Source of the DNA: Gammaproteobacteria bacterium
GTDB lineage: Bacteria; Pseudomonadota; Gammaproteobacteria; Steroidobacterales; Steroidobacteraceae
Reading direction: 5' to 3'
Assembly (NCBI GenBank): GCA_005878835.1
Contig: VBMV01000068.1
Span: forward strand, 11,511 to 53,869
DNA: 42,359 bases
Shown here: positions 24,304-32,445 of the stretch, in pieces
How positions within the stretch are numbered: position 1 is the stretch's first letter
Layout: each line of letters begins with the position of its first letter
The notes under the pieces: generated by a model
What the model was told of the DNA's origin: nothing
Databases searched by the model: none
What the model saw: the letters and a program-made list of their open reading frames with translations, nothing else
Program-made: the position numbers and the translations under genes

Positions 24304-25179
24304 ATGACTGCCAGCGTCCGCGGCACCATCTTCCTCGAGAGGGCGCGCGTCATCTCACAGCAGGCCCATGAGGCGAAGCAGTTCGTGCTGCGCGTCGCGG
24401 CGTCCAGGTGCGCGGCCCATGCCCTTCCGGGGAGCTTCGTGCACATCACCTGCGACAACGCCATCCCGATGCGCCGGCCGCTGTCCATCATGCGCTCGGA
24501 TGCGCGCGGCGGCTGGATCGAGATGCTCTACAAGGCGCTCGGTCCCGGGCTGCACGCCCTCGCCAGCCGCAGGCCAGGCGAGGAGCTGAGCGTGCTCGGT
24601 CCGATCGGGCGCCCCTTCGTGGCCCATCCCGAGCGGCCGCGGACCCTGCTGCTCGGGGGCGGTGTCGGCATCCCGCCCATGGTGTTCCTCGCCGAGTCTC
24701 TGCGCGCGGGCGGCGGCGCGGCGTGGAAGCCGCTCGTGCTCATGGGATCGGAGGTGCCGTTCCCGTTTCCCACCCGGCCCTCGAGGCTCATCGTGCCCGG
24801 TATCCCGGCGGGCGCCATCGCGTGCATGCCGCTGCTGGAGGACTGGGGTGTCCCGAGCCGTCTGGCGAGTGGCGCGGACCTGCCGGGGTGCTTCCCGGGC
24901 TTCGTCACCGAGCTGGCCGATGCGTGGCTCGGCTCCCTCGGCGCCGCGGAGCTTCGCGAGGTCGAGGTCTTCTCGTGCGGGCCGACGCGGATGCTCGAGG
25001 CCAGCGCGAAGCTGGCGCGCCGGCATGGCGTGCCGTGTCAGGTGTCGCTGGAGGAGTTCATGGCGTGCGCGGTCGGCGGCTGCGCCGGCTGCACGGTGCT
25101 GGTGCGCACCAGCGCGGGGCCGGCGATGAAGCGGGTGTGCGTGGACGGGCCGGTGTTCGATGCGTACAGCGTCTTCTGA
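24304..25179 (+). CDS. pyrK: Dihydroorotate dehydrogenase electron-transfer subunit (PyrK-type FAD/[2Fe-2S] protein)
   Basis: This 291-residue ferredoxin-reductase-fold protein has an FAD-binding barrel with PMRRPLSIM, an NAD-binding GGGVGIPPMVFLAESL and FSCGPTRML. The C-terminal cluster motif has Cys in EEFMACAVGGCAGC (C-x4-C-x2-C) and a fourth Cys just before VDGPVFDAY. This is the classical PyrK arrangement, which passes electrons from class 1B dihydroorotate dehydrogenase to NAD+. The partner PyrD is not in the window. It is about 35 residues longer than B. subtilis PyrK. It begins 10 bp after pyrB. Confidence 0.9.
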   Translation: MTASVRGTIFLERARVISQQAHEAKQFVLRVAASRCAAHALPGSFVHITCDNAIPMRRPLSIMRSDARGGWIEMLYKALGPGLHALASRRPGEELSVLGPIGRPFVAHPERPRTLLLGGGVGIPPMVFLAESLRAGGGAAWKPLVLMGSEVPFPFPTRPSRLIVPGIPAGAIACMPLLEDWGVPSRLASGADLPGCFPGFVTELADAWLGSLGAAELREVEVFSCGPTRMLEASAKLARRHGVPCQVSLEEFMACAVGGCAGCTVLVRTSAGPAMKRVCVDGPVFDAYSVF

Positions 25180-25366
25180 GCGGGCGCGGACGATCGGGCT
25201 CGCAGCACTCGCGGTCTGTGTCCTCGTCCTCGACGCCGCCGGCTGCGCGCGCAAGAGCGCGCCGGGTACGGGCCGCGGCCCGAGCTACGCGGCGGCGCGG
25301 AAGTCGCTCAGCTGCGCATCGAGCGCGCGCTTGAAAGCCGGCCGGGCCGTGCACCGCTCGACGTAA
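25160..25366 (+). CDS. Possible small LptM-like lipoprotein
   Basis: This candidate 68-codon frame overlaps the last 20 bp of pyrK. It opens with a basic region, a hydrophobic stretch (IGLAALAVCVLVLDAAGC) and a lipobox-like AAGC followed by ARKSAPG. This resembles the LptM/YifL family pattern, a lipobox Cys followed by a short K/P motif. Against it: the ribosome-binding site is poor, the last 27 codons run antisense to the GST gene, and the second half looks like ordinary GC-rich shadow sequence. If real, the product would be an outer-membrane lipoprotein. Confidence 0.3.
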   Translation: MRTASSERARTIGLAALAVCVLVLDAAGCARKSAPGTGRGPSYAAARKSLSCASSARLKAGRAVHRST

Positions 25367-25920
25367 GCGACCAGACGCGGCTCGACCACGAGCTCGGGAA
25401 GGATGCGCAGCACGGTGGTCATCATCAGGTCGCCCGCCGTGAAGCGCTCGCCGTCGAGATGGGGCTTGTCGCCCAGCGCCTTGGCCAGACAGCTCAGGCG
25501 ATGGCGCGCGAATTCCACTGCGCTCGGGCGGCGCAGCTTTGCCCACTCCTGATCGGCGTAGAACAGGCCGAGCACCGCGACGTTCATGATGTGCGGCTCG
25601 ATGGAATTGAGCGCCGCGATCAGCCACTGCATCGCGCGGGCGCGCGCGCCGGCGTCCTTCGGCAGGAGGTTCTCGGTCCGCTCGCCGATGTGCAGAACGA
25701 TCGCGCCGCTCTCGAACAGCACACGGCCGTCCTCCTCGAGGATCGGCACCTGGCCGAAGGGTTGCAGCGCACGGTAGTCGGGCTTGTCCTGGTCGCCCTG
25801 CTCCAGCAGACGCGTCCTGTAAGGCAGCCCTGCTTCCTCGAGCGCCCAGCGCACGCGCAAGTCCCGCACCTGGCCCTGTGCAAAGGGGGGAACCCAGCGA
25901 AAGGCGGATATCGTGATCAT
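25285..25920 (-). CDS. Glutathione S-transferase family protein
   Basis: This 211-residue protein has an N-terminal thioredoxin fold (RDLRVRWALEEAGLPYRTRLL, then FGQVPILEEDGRVLFESGAIVLHIGE, where the cis-Pro and the Glu-Ser glutathione contacts are recognisable). An all-helical C-terminal domain includes FTAGDLMMTTVLRILPE. The substrate is unknown. I chose the ATG at 25920; upstream codons read through a G7 tract and are not family-like. It is convergent with pyrK and transcribed in the same direction as the pilTU cluster behind it, with a 156-bp gap. Confidence 0.92.
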   Translation of the reverse strand: MITISAFRWVPPFAQGQVRDLRVRWALEEAGLPYRTRLLEQGDQDKPDYRALQPFGQVPILEEDGRVLFESGAIVLHIGERTENLLPKDAGARARAMQWLIAALNSIEPHIMNVAVLGLFYADQEWAKLRRPSAVEFARHRLSCLAKALGDKPHLDGERFTAGDLMMTTVLRILPELVVEPRLVAYVERCTARPAFKRALDAQLSDFRAAA

Positions 25921-26076
25921 GGTGGGGGGGTCCGTGAGGGCCGCAAAGCTACGGCCGATAGGAAAATATCCAGCCGGCGAGGATGCCATGTCAACCGCGC
26001 CGCCCACGAGCGCGGGACCTGCGGTGAAACATCGCACTTTGAGCGGCAGCGCGCGCGCGGGGCCTGATCGGCAGCG

Positions 26077-27249
26077 CTAACCGAAGTTGATCTTGGCTTC
26101 CAGGTTGGCGCGCGAGTCGGCGTTGGACAGCGCCTCCTCCAGCATCACTCTTCCGCCCTTGTAGAGCGCATACAGCGCCCCGTCGAAGCTCTGGGTGCCG
26201 CGCTCGGTGCTGGTGGTGATGGCTTCCTTGATCGACACCACGTCGCCCTTCTTGATCAGGGTCGAGATATGCGGGGTGTTGATCATGACCTCCACTGCGG
26301 CGACGCGCCGGTTCTCCTTACCCATCACCAGGCGCTGCGCCATGATGGCGCGCAGGTACTGCGACAGGTCGAGGAAGATCTGGTTGTGCTGCTCGCGCGG
26401 GAACATGTTGATGATGCGGTCGAGCGACTCGGCCGCGTTGTTGGCGTGCATGGTGGACAGCACCAGGTGCCCGGTGCCGGCCAGGCTGATGGCCGCCTCC
26501 ATGCTCTCGCGGTCACGGATCTCGCCGATCAGGATCACGTCGGGGGCGGCACGCACCACCCCGCGCAGCGCGCGCGAGTAGGTCCGGGTGTCGAGGCCCA
26601 CCTCGCGCTGGTTGACGAGCGAGCGCTTGTTGGTGTGCAGGAACTCGATCGGATCCTCGATGGTGACGATGTGATCCGAGGCGTTCTCGTTGCGGTGGTT
26701 GATCATCGCCGCGAGCGTGGTGGATTTGCCCGACCCCGTGGCGCCCACCATGAGCACCAGGCCGCGCCGCAGCAGCACCAGCTCGCTGACCACCTCGGGA
26801 AGCCCGAGTGACTCCAGCCGCGGCATGTCGGCGGTGATGTAGCGCAGCACCATCGCGGGACTGCCGCGCTGCATGAATACGTTGACGCGGAAGCGCCCCA
26901 GCCCGGGCTCCGAGATGGCGAAGTCGAGCTCCCATTCCTGCAGGAAGTGGTCGCGCTGCTCGGGGGACATGAGCGCGAAGGCGGTCTGGCGCACGGTGTC
27001 CGGGGCCAGCACCTGCTTGTTCACCGGCAGGATCTGGCCCTCGATCTTGATCTTGATGGGCGCGTTGGAGGTGAAGAACAGGTCCGAGGCCTTCTTCTCC
27101 ACCATCAGCTTGAACAGCGGCTTGGTGTTGAGGGTGGGGTGACGCGCGCTCGGCAGCGCGCTCACCGCTTCCGCCTCCGGCGCAGGCTGCGCGCCGTTCT
27201 CGGCGCCGAGCGTGGTATCGAGCGGCTTCGCTTCCTTGGCCGCCTTCAC
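26077..27249 (-). CDS. Second PilU-like type IV pilus retraction ATPase
   Basis: This 390-residue PilT-family hexameric ATPase has LFKLMVEKKASDLFFTSNAP at the N-domain, Walker A GATGSGKST, an Asp box (IVTIEDPIEFLHTNK), Walker B DVILIGEIRDRESM and a His box GHLVLSTMHANN. Motor residues appear intact. It starts at a GTG that overlaps the stop of the preceding pilU (GTGA). It has a 50-residue low-complexity N-terminal extension that the other two lack. It resembles PilU of other proteobacteria but is clearly distinct from its neighbour, so it is a third retraction-type ATPase. Its role is unknown. Confidence 0.9.
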   Translation of the reverse strand: MKAAKEAKPLDTTLGAENGAQPAPEAEAVSALPSARHPTLNTKPLFKLMVEKKASDLFFTSNAPIKIKIEGQILPVNKQVLAPDTVRQTAFALMSPEQRDHFLQEWELDFAISEPGLGRFRVNVFMQRGSPAMVLRYITADMPRLESLGLPEVVSELVLLRRGLVLMVGATGSGKSTTLAAMINHRNENASDHIVTIEDPIEFLHTNKRSLVNQREVGLDTRTYSRALRGVVRAAPDVILIGEIRDRESMEAAISLAGTGHLVLSTMHANNAAESLDRIINMFPREQHNQIFLDLSQYLRAIMAQRLVMGKENRRVAAVEVMINTPHISTLIKKGDVVSIKEAITTSTERGTQSFDGALYALYKGGRVMLEEALSNADSRANLEAKINFG

Positions 27250-28400
27250 AGCTTGTGGCCCTGCTCTTCCTCGACGATGCGCAGATTGCCGCCGTCGTCG
27301 ACCACCTTGTGCTCGCGCTTGCTCTCGAGCTTGATGCGCAGGCGCAGCTCGTTCTTCGAGTCCGCGTTGCGCAGCGCGTCCTCGTAGGAGATGAGGCCGG
27401 TCTCGTACAGCTCGTACAGCGCCTGGTCGAAGGTCTTCATGCCGAGGCGCGTCGAGCGCGACATCACTTCCTTGATCTTGGCGACTTCGCCCTTGAAGAT
27501 CAGGTCCTGGATGAGCGGCGAGTTGAGCATGATCTCCATCGCCGCGATGCGCCCGGCGCCCGACTCGCGCGGGATCAGCCGCTGCGACACCAGCGCGCGG
27601 ATGTTCAGCGACAGGTCCATGAGCAGCTGGTCGCGGCGCTCGTCGGGGAAGAAGTTGACGACGCGGTCGAGCGCCTGATTGGCGCTGTTGGCGTGCAGCG
27701 TGGCCAGCACCAGGTGCCCGGTCTCGGAGAACTGGATGCCGTACTCCATGGTCTCGCGGTCGCGGATCTCCCCGATCAGGATCACATCGGGCGCCTGACG
27801 CAGGGTGTTCTTGAGCGCGGAGTGCCAGGAGTCGGTGTCGACGCCGACCTCGCGGTGCGTGATCACGCAGCCCTTGTGGGTGTGCACGTATTCGACCGGG
27901 TCCTCGATGGTGACGATATGCCCGCGCGTCTTGTCGTTGCGGTACCCGACCATGGTGGCGAGCGTGGTGGATTTGCCCGAACCGGTGCCGCCGACGACGA
28001 TCACCAGGCCGCGCTTGCTCAAGACCACCTCCTTGAGGATCGGGGGCAGGTCGAGCTCCTCGAAGGTCGGGATCTTGGCGTTGATCAGCCGGATGACGCA
28101 GCCGACCGCCGCCTGCTGCACGAAGGCGCTCACCCGGAAGCGCCCGATGCCCGGCGGGGCGATCGCGAAGTTGCATTCCTTGGTGGCGTCGAATTCCCGG
28201 GTCTGCCGGTCGTTCATGATGGCGCGCACCAGCGTCGCGGACTGCTCCACGGTGAGCGCGCGCTCGCTCTGGGGCCGGATCTCGCCGTCGAGCTTGATCG
28301 CCGGCGGGAAGCCCGCGGTAATGAACAGGTCGGAGGCCTTCTTCTCCGTCACCCGCCGCAGCAGGTCCTGCATCAGCTTGATGGCCTGGTCACGGTCCAT
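27246..28400 (-). CDS. pilU: Type IV pilus retraction ATPase PilU
   Basis: This 384-residue protein closely follows P. aeruginosa PilU: ASDLFITAGFPP, ECNFAIAPPGIGRFRVSAF, Walker A GGTGSGKST, NTLRQAPDVILIGEIRDRET, GHLVLATLHANSANQALDRV and the C-terminal ISYEDALRNADSKNELRLRI. PilU works with PilT to power retraction under load. It has a GGAGA ribosome-binding site 6 nt before the ATG and lies 42 bp after pilT. A charged tail (KREHKVVDDGGNLRIVEEEQ) extends past the family core. Confidence 0.94.
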   Translation of the reverse strand: MDRDQAIKLMQDLLRRVTEKKASDLFITAGFPPAIKLDGEIRPQSERALTVEQSATLVRAIMNDRQTREFDATKECNFAIAPPGIGRFRVSAFVQQAAVGCVIRLINAKIPTFEELDLPPILKEVVLSKRGLVIVVGGTGSGKSTTLATMVGYRNDKTRGHIVTIEDPVEYVHTHKGCVITHREVGVDTDSWHSALKNTLRQAPDVILIGEIRDRETMEYGIQFSETGHLVLATLHANSANQALDRVVNFFPDERRDQLLMDLSLNIRALVSQRLIPRESGAGRIAAMEIMLNSPLIQDLIFKGEVAKIKEVMSRSTRLGMKTFDQALYELYETGLISYEDALRNADSKNELRLRIKLESKREHKVVDDGGNLRIVEEEQGHKL

Positions 28401-28442
28401 GGCGTTCTCCGGCGAACCCCGTTGAATCCTGCGCGCAGCGCA

Positions 28443-29483
28443 TCACAAAGAGTCCTTGTTCTGCGCCTTGTAGCGCGCCTCTTCCTTGCTGACCATGCCC
28501 TTGGCGACCAGCTCCGCGAGGCACTGGTCGAGAGTCTGCATGCCCTGCGCGCCGCCGGTCTGAATGGAGGAGTACATCTGCGCGATCTTACCCTCGCGGA
28601 TCAGGTTGCGGATCGCAGGCGTCCCGATCATGATCTCGTGGGCCGCCACCCGACCGCCGCTGTTCTTCTTCATCAGCGTCTGCGAGATCACCGCGCGCAG
28701 CGACTCCGACAGCATCGAGCGCACCATGTCCTTCTCCTCGCCCGGGAACACGTCGACGATACGGTCGATGGTCTTGGCGGCGGAGCTGGTGTGCAGCGTG
28801 CCGAACACCAGGTGACCGGTCTCGGCGGCGGTGAGCGCCAGGCGGATGGTCTCCAGGTCGCGCATTTCACCCACCAGGATGACGTCCGGATCCTCGCGCA
28901 GCGCCGAGCGCAGCGCCTCGCTGAAGCCGAGCGTGTCGCGGTGCACCTCGCGCTGGTTGACGAGACAGCGCTTGGAATCGTGCACGAACTCGATCGGATC
29001 CTCGATGGTGATGATGTGGTCGGGGCGATTGTCGTTGCAGTGATTGACCATGGCGGCCAGCGTGGTGGACTTGCCCGAGCCGGTCGGACCGGTCACCAGC
29101 ACCAGTCCCCGCGGCAGCATGCACAGGTCGCGGAAGATCTTCGGCGAGTTCAGCTCATCGAGCGACAGAATCAGCGACGGGATGTTGCGGAACACGGCGC
29201 CCGCGCCGCGGTTCTGGTTGAAGGCATTGACGCGGAAGCGCGCCAGCTTTGGAATCTCGAACGAGAAGTCGGTTTCGAAGAACTCCTCGTAGGCCTTGCG
29301 CTGCTTGTCGTTCATGATGTCGTACACCATGGAGTGCACTTCCTTGTGCGACAGCGGCGGCATATTGATGCGCTTCATGTCGCCGTCGACGCGGATCATC
29401 GGCGGCACGCCCGAGGACAGATGCAGATCCGAGGCGTTGTTCTTGACGGCGAAGGCGAGGAGTTGCGCGATATCGACGGCCAT
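28443..29483 (-). CDS. pilT: Type IV pilus retraction ATPase PilT
   Basis: This 346-residue protein is nearly identical in layout to PilT of other Gammaproteobacteria. Features are Walker A GPTGSGKST (K138), Asp box IITIEDPIEFVHDSK, Walker B DPDVILVGEMRDLET, His box GHLVFGTLHTSSAAKT and the PilT-specific C-terminal AIRNLIREGKI motif required for retraction. It drives pilus depolymerisation and twitching. GGGAG lies 5 nt before the ATG. It heads the pilT-pilU-pilU2 cluster and is divergent from yggS across about 100 bp. Confidence 0.97.
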   Translation of the reverse strand: MAVDIAQLLAFAVKNNASDLHLSSGVPPMIRVDGDMKRINMPPLSHKEVHSMVYDIMNDKQRKAYEEFFETDFSFEIPKLARFRVNAFNQNRGAGAVFRNIPSLILSLDELNSPKIFRDLCMLPRGLVLVTGPTGSGKSTTLAAMVNHCNDNRPDHIITIEDPIEFVHDSKRCLVNQREVHRDTLGFSEALRSALREDPDVILVGEMRDLETIRLALTAAETGHLVFGTLHTSSAAKTIDRIVDVFPGEEKDMVRSMLSESLRAVISQTLMKKNSGGRVAAHEIMIGTPAIRNLIREGKIAQMYSSIQTGGAQGMQTLDQCLAELVAKGMVSKEEARYKAQNKDSL

Positions 29484-29584
29484 TGATGCTCCCGGGAACG
29501 GCGCGGCCTAAGGTGCAGTAAGGGGACGTGCGAGTCTGCGCCTTGAGCGCGCCGGCAGTATAACGGAGGGGTCACACGTCCAAT

Positions 29585-30283
29585 ATGTTAATGGGTCCGC
29601 AGAATTTGCCCGAGCGCATCGCCGCCGTGCGCGAAAGAGTGGCGCGCGCCGCCGCCGGGGCCGGGCGGAGTGCGCAGTCGGTCACACTCCTTGCCGTCGG
29701 CAAGGCGCAACCCCCGGAAGCGCTCGCCGCCGCCGCCGCCTGCGGGCTCGAGCACTTCGGCGAGAGTTACCTGCAGGAGGCGCTGGCCAAGATGGCCGCG
29801 CTGCCTGATCGGCAGCTCACCTGGCACTTCGTCGGGCGGGTGCAGGCCAACAAGACCCGCCCGATCGCGGAAGGCTTCGCCTGGGTGCACGCACTCGACC
29901 GGCTCAGGATCGCCGAGCGCCTCGCCGCGCAGCGCCCGTTCCACGCACCGCCGCTGAACGTGTGCCTGCAGGTGAAGCTCGCCGAGGAGCACACCAAGGG
30001 CGGCGTGATGGCGGCCGAGCTGCCCGCCCTCGCCGCCGCGGTGGCGGGGCTTCCGCGGCTCTCGCTGCGTGGCCTGATGTGCATTCCGCCCGAAGAGAGC
30101 GAGCCGGCGCGCCAGCGCGCCTGGTTCGCGAGGCTGCGCGAGCTGCTGGAGCGGCTCAACGCCGCCGGCGCGCGGCTCGACACCCTGTCGATGGGCATGA
30201 GCGGGGACTTCGAAGCGGCGATTGCCGAAGGGTCGACCATCGTGCGCCTCGGGACGGCGCTGTTTGGCCCCCGCCCTCCCTAG
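29585..30283 (+). CDS. yggS: Pyridoxal phosphate homeostasis protein (YggS/PLPBP family)
   Basis: This 232-residue single-domain alanine-racemase-barrel protein carries PLP but is not known to be an enzyme; it buffers PLP and affects amino-acid pools. Signatures are LLAVGKAQPPEAL, where the lysine (K40) that binds PLP sits after Gly instead of the usual Ser, HFVGRVQANKTR, RGLMCIPP and SMGMSGDFEAAIAEGSTIVR. The order yggS-proC-yggT next to pilT matches other Gammaproteobacteria. TATAAC upstream could serve as a -10 box. Confidence 0.95.
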   Translation: MLMGPQNLPERIAAVRERVARAAAGAGRSAQSVTLLAVGKAQPPEALAAAAACGLEHFGESYLQEALAKMAALPDRQLTWHFVGRVQANKTRPIAEGFAWVHALDRLRIAERLAAQRPFHAPPLNVCLQVKLAEEHTKGGVMAAELPALAAAVAGLPRLSLRGLMCIPPEESEPARQRAWFARLRELLERLNAAGARLDTLSMGMSGDFEAAIAEGSTIVRLGTALFGPRPP

Positions 30284-30413
30284 ACACGAGCGGCCATCTT
30301 TTCGCCGGCGAAAGTCACGCCTTTCGCCGGCGTGTTTGCTGTCATCGATGGGTTGGCCCGGCGAAAGCGCCACGGGCGCTTTCGCCCAATCCAACCAGTA
30401 CAATAGCGCCCGC
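30284..30413. promoter_or_regulatory. yggS-proC spacer with repeated TTTCGCC/GGCGAAA palindromes
   Basis: The 130-bp spacer holds a perfect 14-bp palindrome TTTCGCCGGCGAAA (30300-30313), a direct repeat of TTTCGCCGGCG (30322-30332), and a perfect 12-bp-stem hairpin with a 3-nt loop (30360-30371 pairing with 30375-30386). TACAAT (30399-30404) lies 10 bp before the proC ATG and could be a -10 box, which would put the hairpin over the -35 region. No U-tract follows, so an intrinsic terminator is unlikely. Confidence 0.6.
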
Positions 30414-31256
30414 ATGACCAACAGGCGCCTCGCCATACTCGGAGCCGGCAACATGGGCCGCGCCCTCATCGGCGGGCTGCTGCGCTCGGGTACGCGGCCC
30501 GAGCACCTCAGTGTCGGCGAGCCCGTCGCCGGCGCGCGCGAGGCGCTGGCGCGGGACCTGGGCATCACGGCCGGCGCCGACAACGCCGCGGCGGTTCGCG
30601 GCGCCGCCGTGGTGGTGCTCGCGGTGAAACCGCAGGATGCCGCCTCCGTGCTCACCGCGCTGGCGGGGGAGTGGGGTGCGCAGGGGCCATTGCTCATCTC
30701 CGTGGCCGCCGGCCTGCGCGTCGCCGCCCTGCAGGCCTGGTGCGGGCCGGGCGTCGCGGTGGTGCGCGCCATGCCCAATCGGCCGGCGCTGGTGGGCGCC
30801 GCGGCCACGGGCCTGTTTGCCCCGCCCGGCGTAACGGGGCCGCAGCGCGCCACCGCCGAGCAGGTTCTCGGCTCGGTGGGCGAAATCGTGTGGGTTCCCA
30901 CGGAAGCGGCGCTCGATGTCGTGACGGCGCTCTCGGGCAGCGGCCCGGCTTACTTCTTCCTGCTCGCGCAGCTCATGGCCGAGGCCGCCGCGGGGCTGGG
31001 ACTGGAGGCCGCGGCCGCGCGGCGCCTGGCCGCCGCCACGCTCCACGGAGCGGGCCTGCTCGCTCACGGTGGGGATGCTGACCTCGCGCGCCTGCGGGCC
31101 GAGGTCACCTCCCGGGGAGGCACGACCGAGGCGGCGCTGCGCGTATTCGAGGACGCGGGCCTGCGCGCCACCGTGGCGCGGGCGCTCGAAGCCGCGGCGC
31201 TGCGCGGGCGCGAGCTGGCCGCGGCGCACCCAGACCCGATCCCAAACCGCCGGTGA
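30414..31256 (+). CDS. proC: Pyrroline-5-carboxylate reductase
   Basis: ProC reduces pyrroline-5-carboxylate to proline with NAD(P)H. The N-terminal Rossmann motif LAILGAGNMGRALIGGLL, RAMPNRPALVGAAATGL, the catalytic ALSGSGPAYFFLLAQLMAEAA and the C-terminal EVTSRGGTTEAALRVFE are all present. The ATG at 30414 gives 280 residues (E. coli 269); upstream in-frame codons overlap yggS and are not family-like. It ends 3 bp before yggT. Confidence 0.96.
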   Translation: MTNRRLAILGAGNMGRALIGGLLRSGTRPEHLSVGEPVAGAREALARDLGITAGADNAAAVRGAAVVVLAVKPQDAASVLTALAGEWGAQGPLLISVAAGLRVAALQAWCGPGVAVVRAMPNRPALVGAAATGLFAPPGVTGPQRATAEQVLGSVGEIVWVPTEAALDVVTALSGSGPAYFFLLAQLMAEAAAGLGLEAAAARRLAAATLHGAGLLAHGGDADLARLRAEVTSRGGTTEAALRVFEDAGLRATVARALEAAALRGRELAAAHPDPIPNRR

Positions 31257-31259
31257 CTC

Positions 31260-31787
31260 ATGAGCGCGATCATCTTCATTGTCGAAACGCTGCTGTCGCT
31301 CGCGCTGTTCGTGGTCCTGGCGCGCCTGCTGCTGCAGTGGACGCGCGCCGACTTCCGCAATCCGCTGTGTCAGGCGGTGGTGCGGATCACGAATCCGCTG
31401 ATCCTGCCGCTGCGCCGGGTGCTGCCCCCCATCGGCAAGCTCGACACCGCCTCCGTGGTCGCGGTGCTGCTGATCGCCACGGTCGACGTCGCCTGCATTT
31501 TCGCTCTGCACGCCCTGGGCTTCCCGCCACCGCTGCTGTGGGTGCGGCCGGTGCTCACCGAGATCGCGCGCACGCTGCTGTGGACCTATCTGTCGGCGAT
31601 CTTCCTGTACGCGCTGCTCAGTCTCATCGCCCCGGGCGGCTACTCGCCGCTGCAGTCGGTGCTCGCGACGCTGTGCGAGCCGGTGCTGCGGCCGATCCGG
31701 CGGCTGATCCCGGCGGTCGCGGGGCTCGATCTGTCGCCGCTGTGGGCCATCATCGCCATCCAGGCGGTCCTGATCCTGATGCGCTGA
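31260..31787 (+). CDS. yggT: YggT family membrane protein
   Basis: This 175-residue integral membrane protein has four hydrophobic stretches (about 3-25, 62-85, 103-122, 155-174). Two YGGT repeats are visible: the first around FRNPLCQAVVRITNPLILPL, the second around PLQSVLATLCEPVLRPIRRL. The family has no firm biochemical role; it has been linked to osmotic or K+ tolerance and cell-envelope organisation. It follows proC by 3 bp. Confidence 0.93.
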   Translation: MSAIIFIVETLLSLALFVVLARLLLQWTRADFRNPLCQAVVRITNPLILPLRRVLPPIGKLDTASVVAVLLIATVDVACIFALHALGFPPPLLWVRPVLTEIARTLLWTYLSAIFLYALLSLIAPGGYSPLQSVLATLCEPVLRPIRRLIPAVAGLDLSPLWAIIAIQAVLILMR

Positions 31788-32101
31788 AGTGCGGGTGCGC
31801 GCATCGCTCACCGCACGCGCACGTTGCGCTGACGGAACACACGCTTAGCGCCGACATCGCAACGAGAATCGCAGCATTGGCGCGCACCGCCGCGGTGCGC
31901 GCGGGGGCGGCGTCGCTCACGCCCGCGCGCGCTGCAGCTATCACGCAACGCAAACCCTGAGAAAAAAGGCACTTTCGCAACACCCAACGGAAAAAAGCGC
32001 TTGCGAAAGCGTGCGCATGTGCTATTTTCCGCGCCGATTCTCATCGCGCGGCTGTTCGGCGCCGCGTTTCGCAACGGCAAATCCTCGAGGAGTAGCGCAA
32101 C
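31788..32101. promoter_or_regulatory. yggT-HU intergenic region
   Basis: No gene is supported in this 314-bp gap. A palindrome with 10-bp arms and one central base sits at 31881-31901 (arms CGCGCACCGC/GCGGTGCGCG). The last 140 bp are less GC-rich than the surroundings and hold a candidate promoter: TTGCGA at 32001-32006, 16 bp, TATTTT at 32023-32028. GAGGAG precedes the HU start codon. Confidence 0.55.
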
Positions 32102-32416
32102 ATGGCGAAAAAGGGTGGCGCACCGACGAAGTCGGAAGTTCTGACACACATCTCCAAAGACACCGGGCTCTCCCGCAAGCAGGTCGGAAGCGTCTTCGAT
32201 TCGCTCGGCGGTGTGATCAAGAAGAGCCTGCGCGGAAACGGTCTGTTCACCATGCCGGGGCTGCTGAAAATGAAGGTCGTCAAGAAGCCGGCGACCAAGG
32301 CCCGCGAAGGCATCAACCCGTTCACCGGCCAGAAGATGATGTTCAAGGCCAAGCCGGCGAGCAAGAAGGTTCGCGTCATGCCCCTGAAGAGCCTGAAGGG
32401 AATGGTCAACCAGTAA
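32102..32416 (+). CDS. HU-family DNA-binding protein
   Basis: This 104-residue small basic protein has the HU/IHF fold: an N-terminal helical dimer region (TKSEVLTHISKDTGLSRKQV, then VFDSLGGVIKKSLRG) and a beta-arm region with GINPFTGQKMMFKAKPASKK in place of the usual HU RNPQTG sequence. The C-terminal VMPLKSLKGMV resembles HU KALKDAV. It probably bends and compacts DNA. It differs enough from HupA/B and IHF that I give no symbol. A GAGGAG ribosome-binding site and a downstream intrinsic terminator mark it as a monocistronic, probably strongly expressed gene. Confidence 0.92.
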   Translation: MAKKGGAPTKSEVLTHISKDTGLSRKQVGSVFDSLGGVIKKSLRGNGLFTMPGLLKMKVVKKPATKAREGINPFTGQKMMFKAKPASKKVRVMPLKSLKGMVNQ

Positions 32417-32445
32417 CTGGGACTTTTTCCGCCACCGCGGGCAAG

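Noticed and set aside
27255-29486. 743-codon plus-strand frame opposite pilT and pilU
   Set aside because: Shadow of conserved ATPase codons, with no ribosome-binding site and no recognisable domain.
31808-32149. Minus-strand frames upstream of and overlapping the HU gene
   Set aside because: They overlap the HU promoter and coding start, lack initiation signals and resemble no protein.
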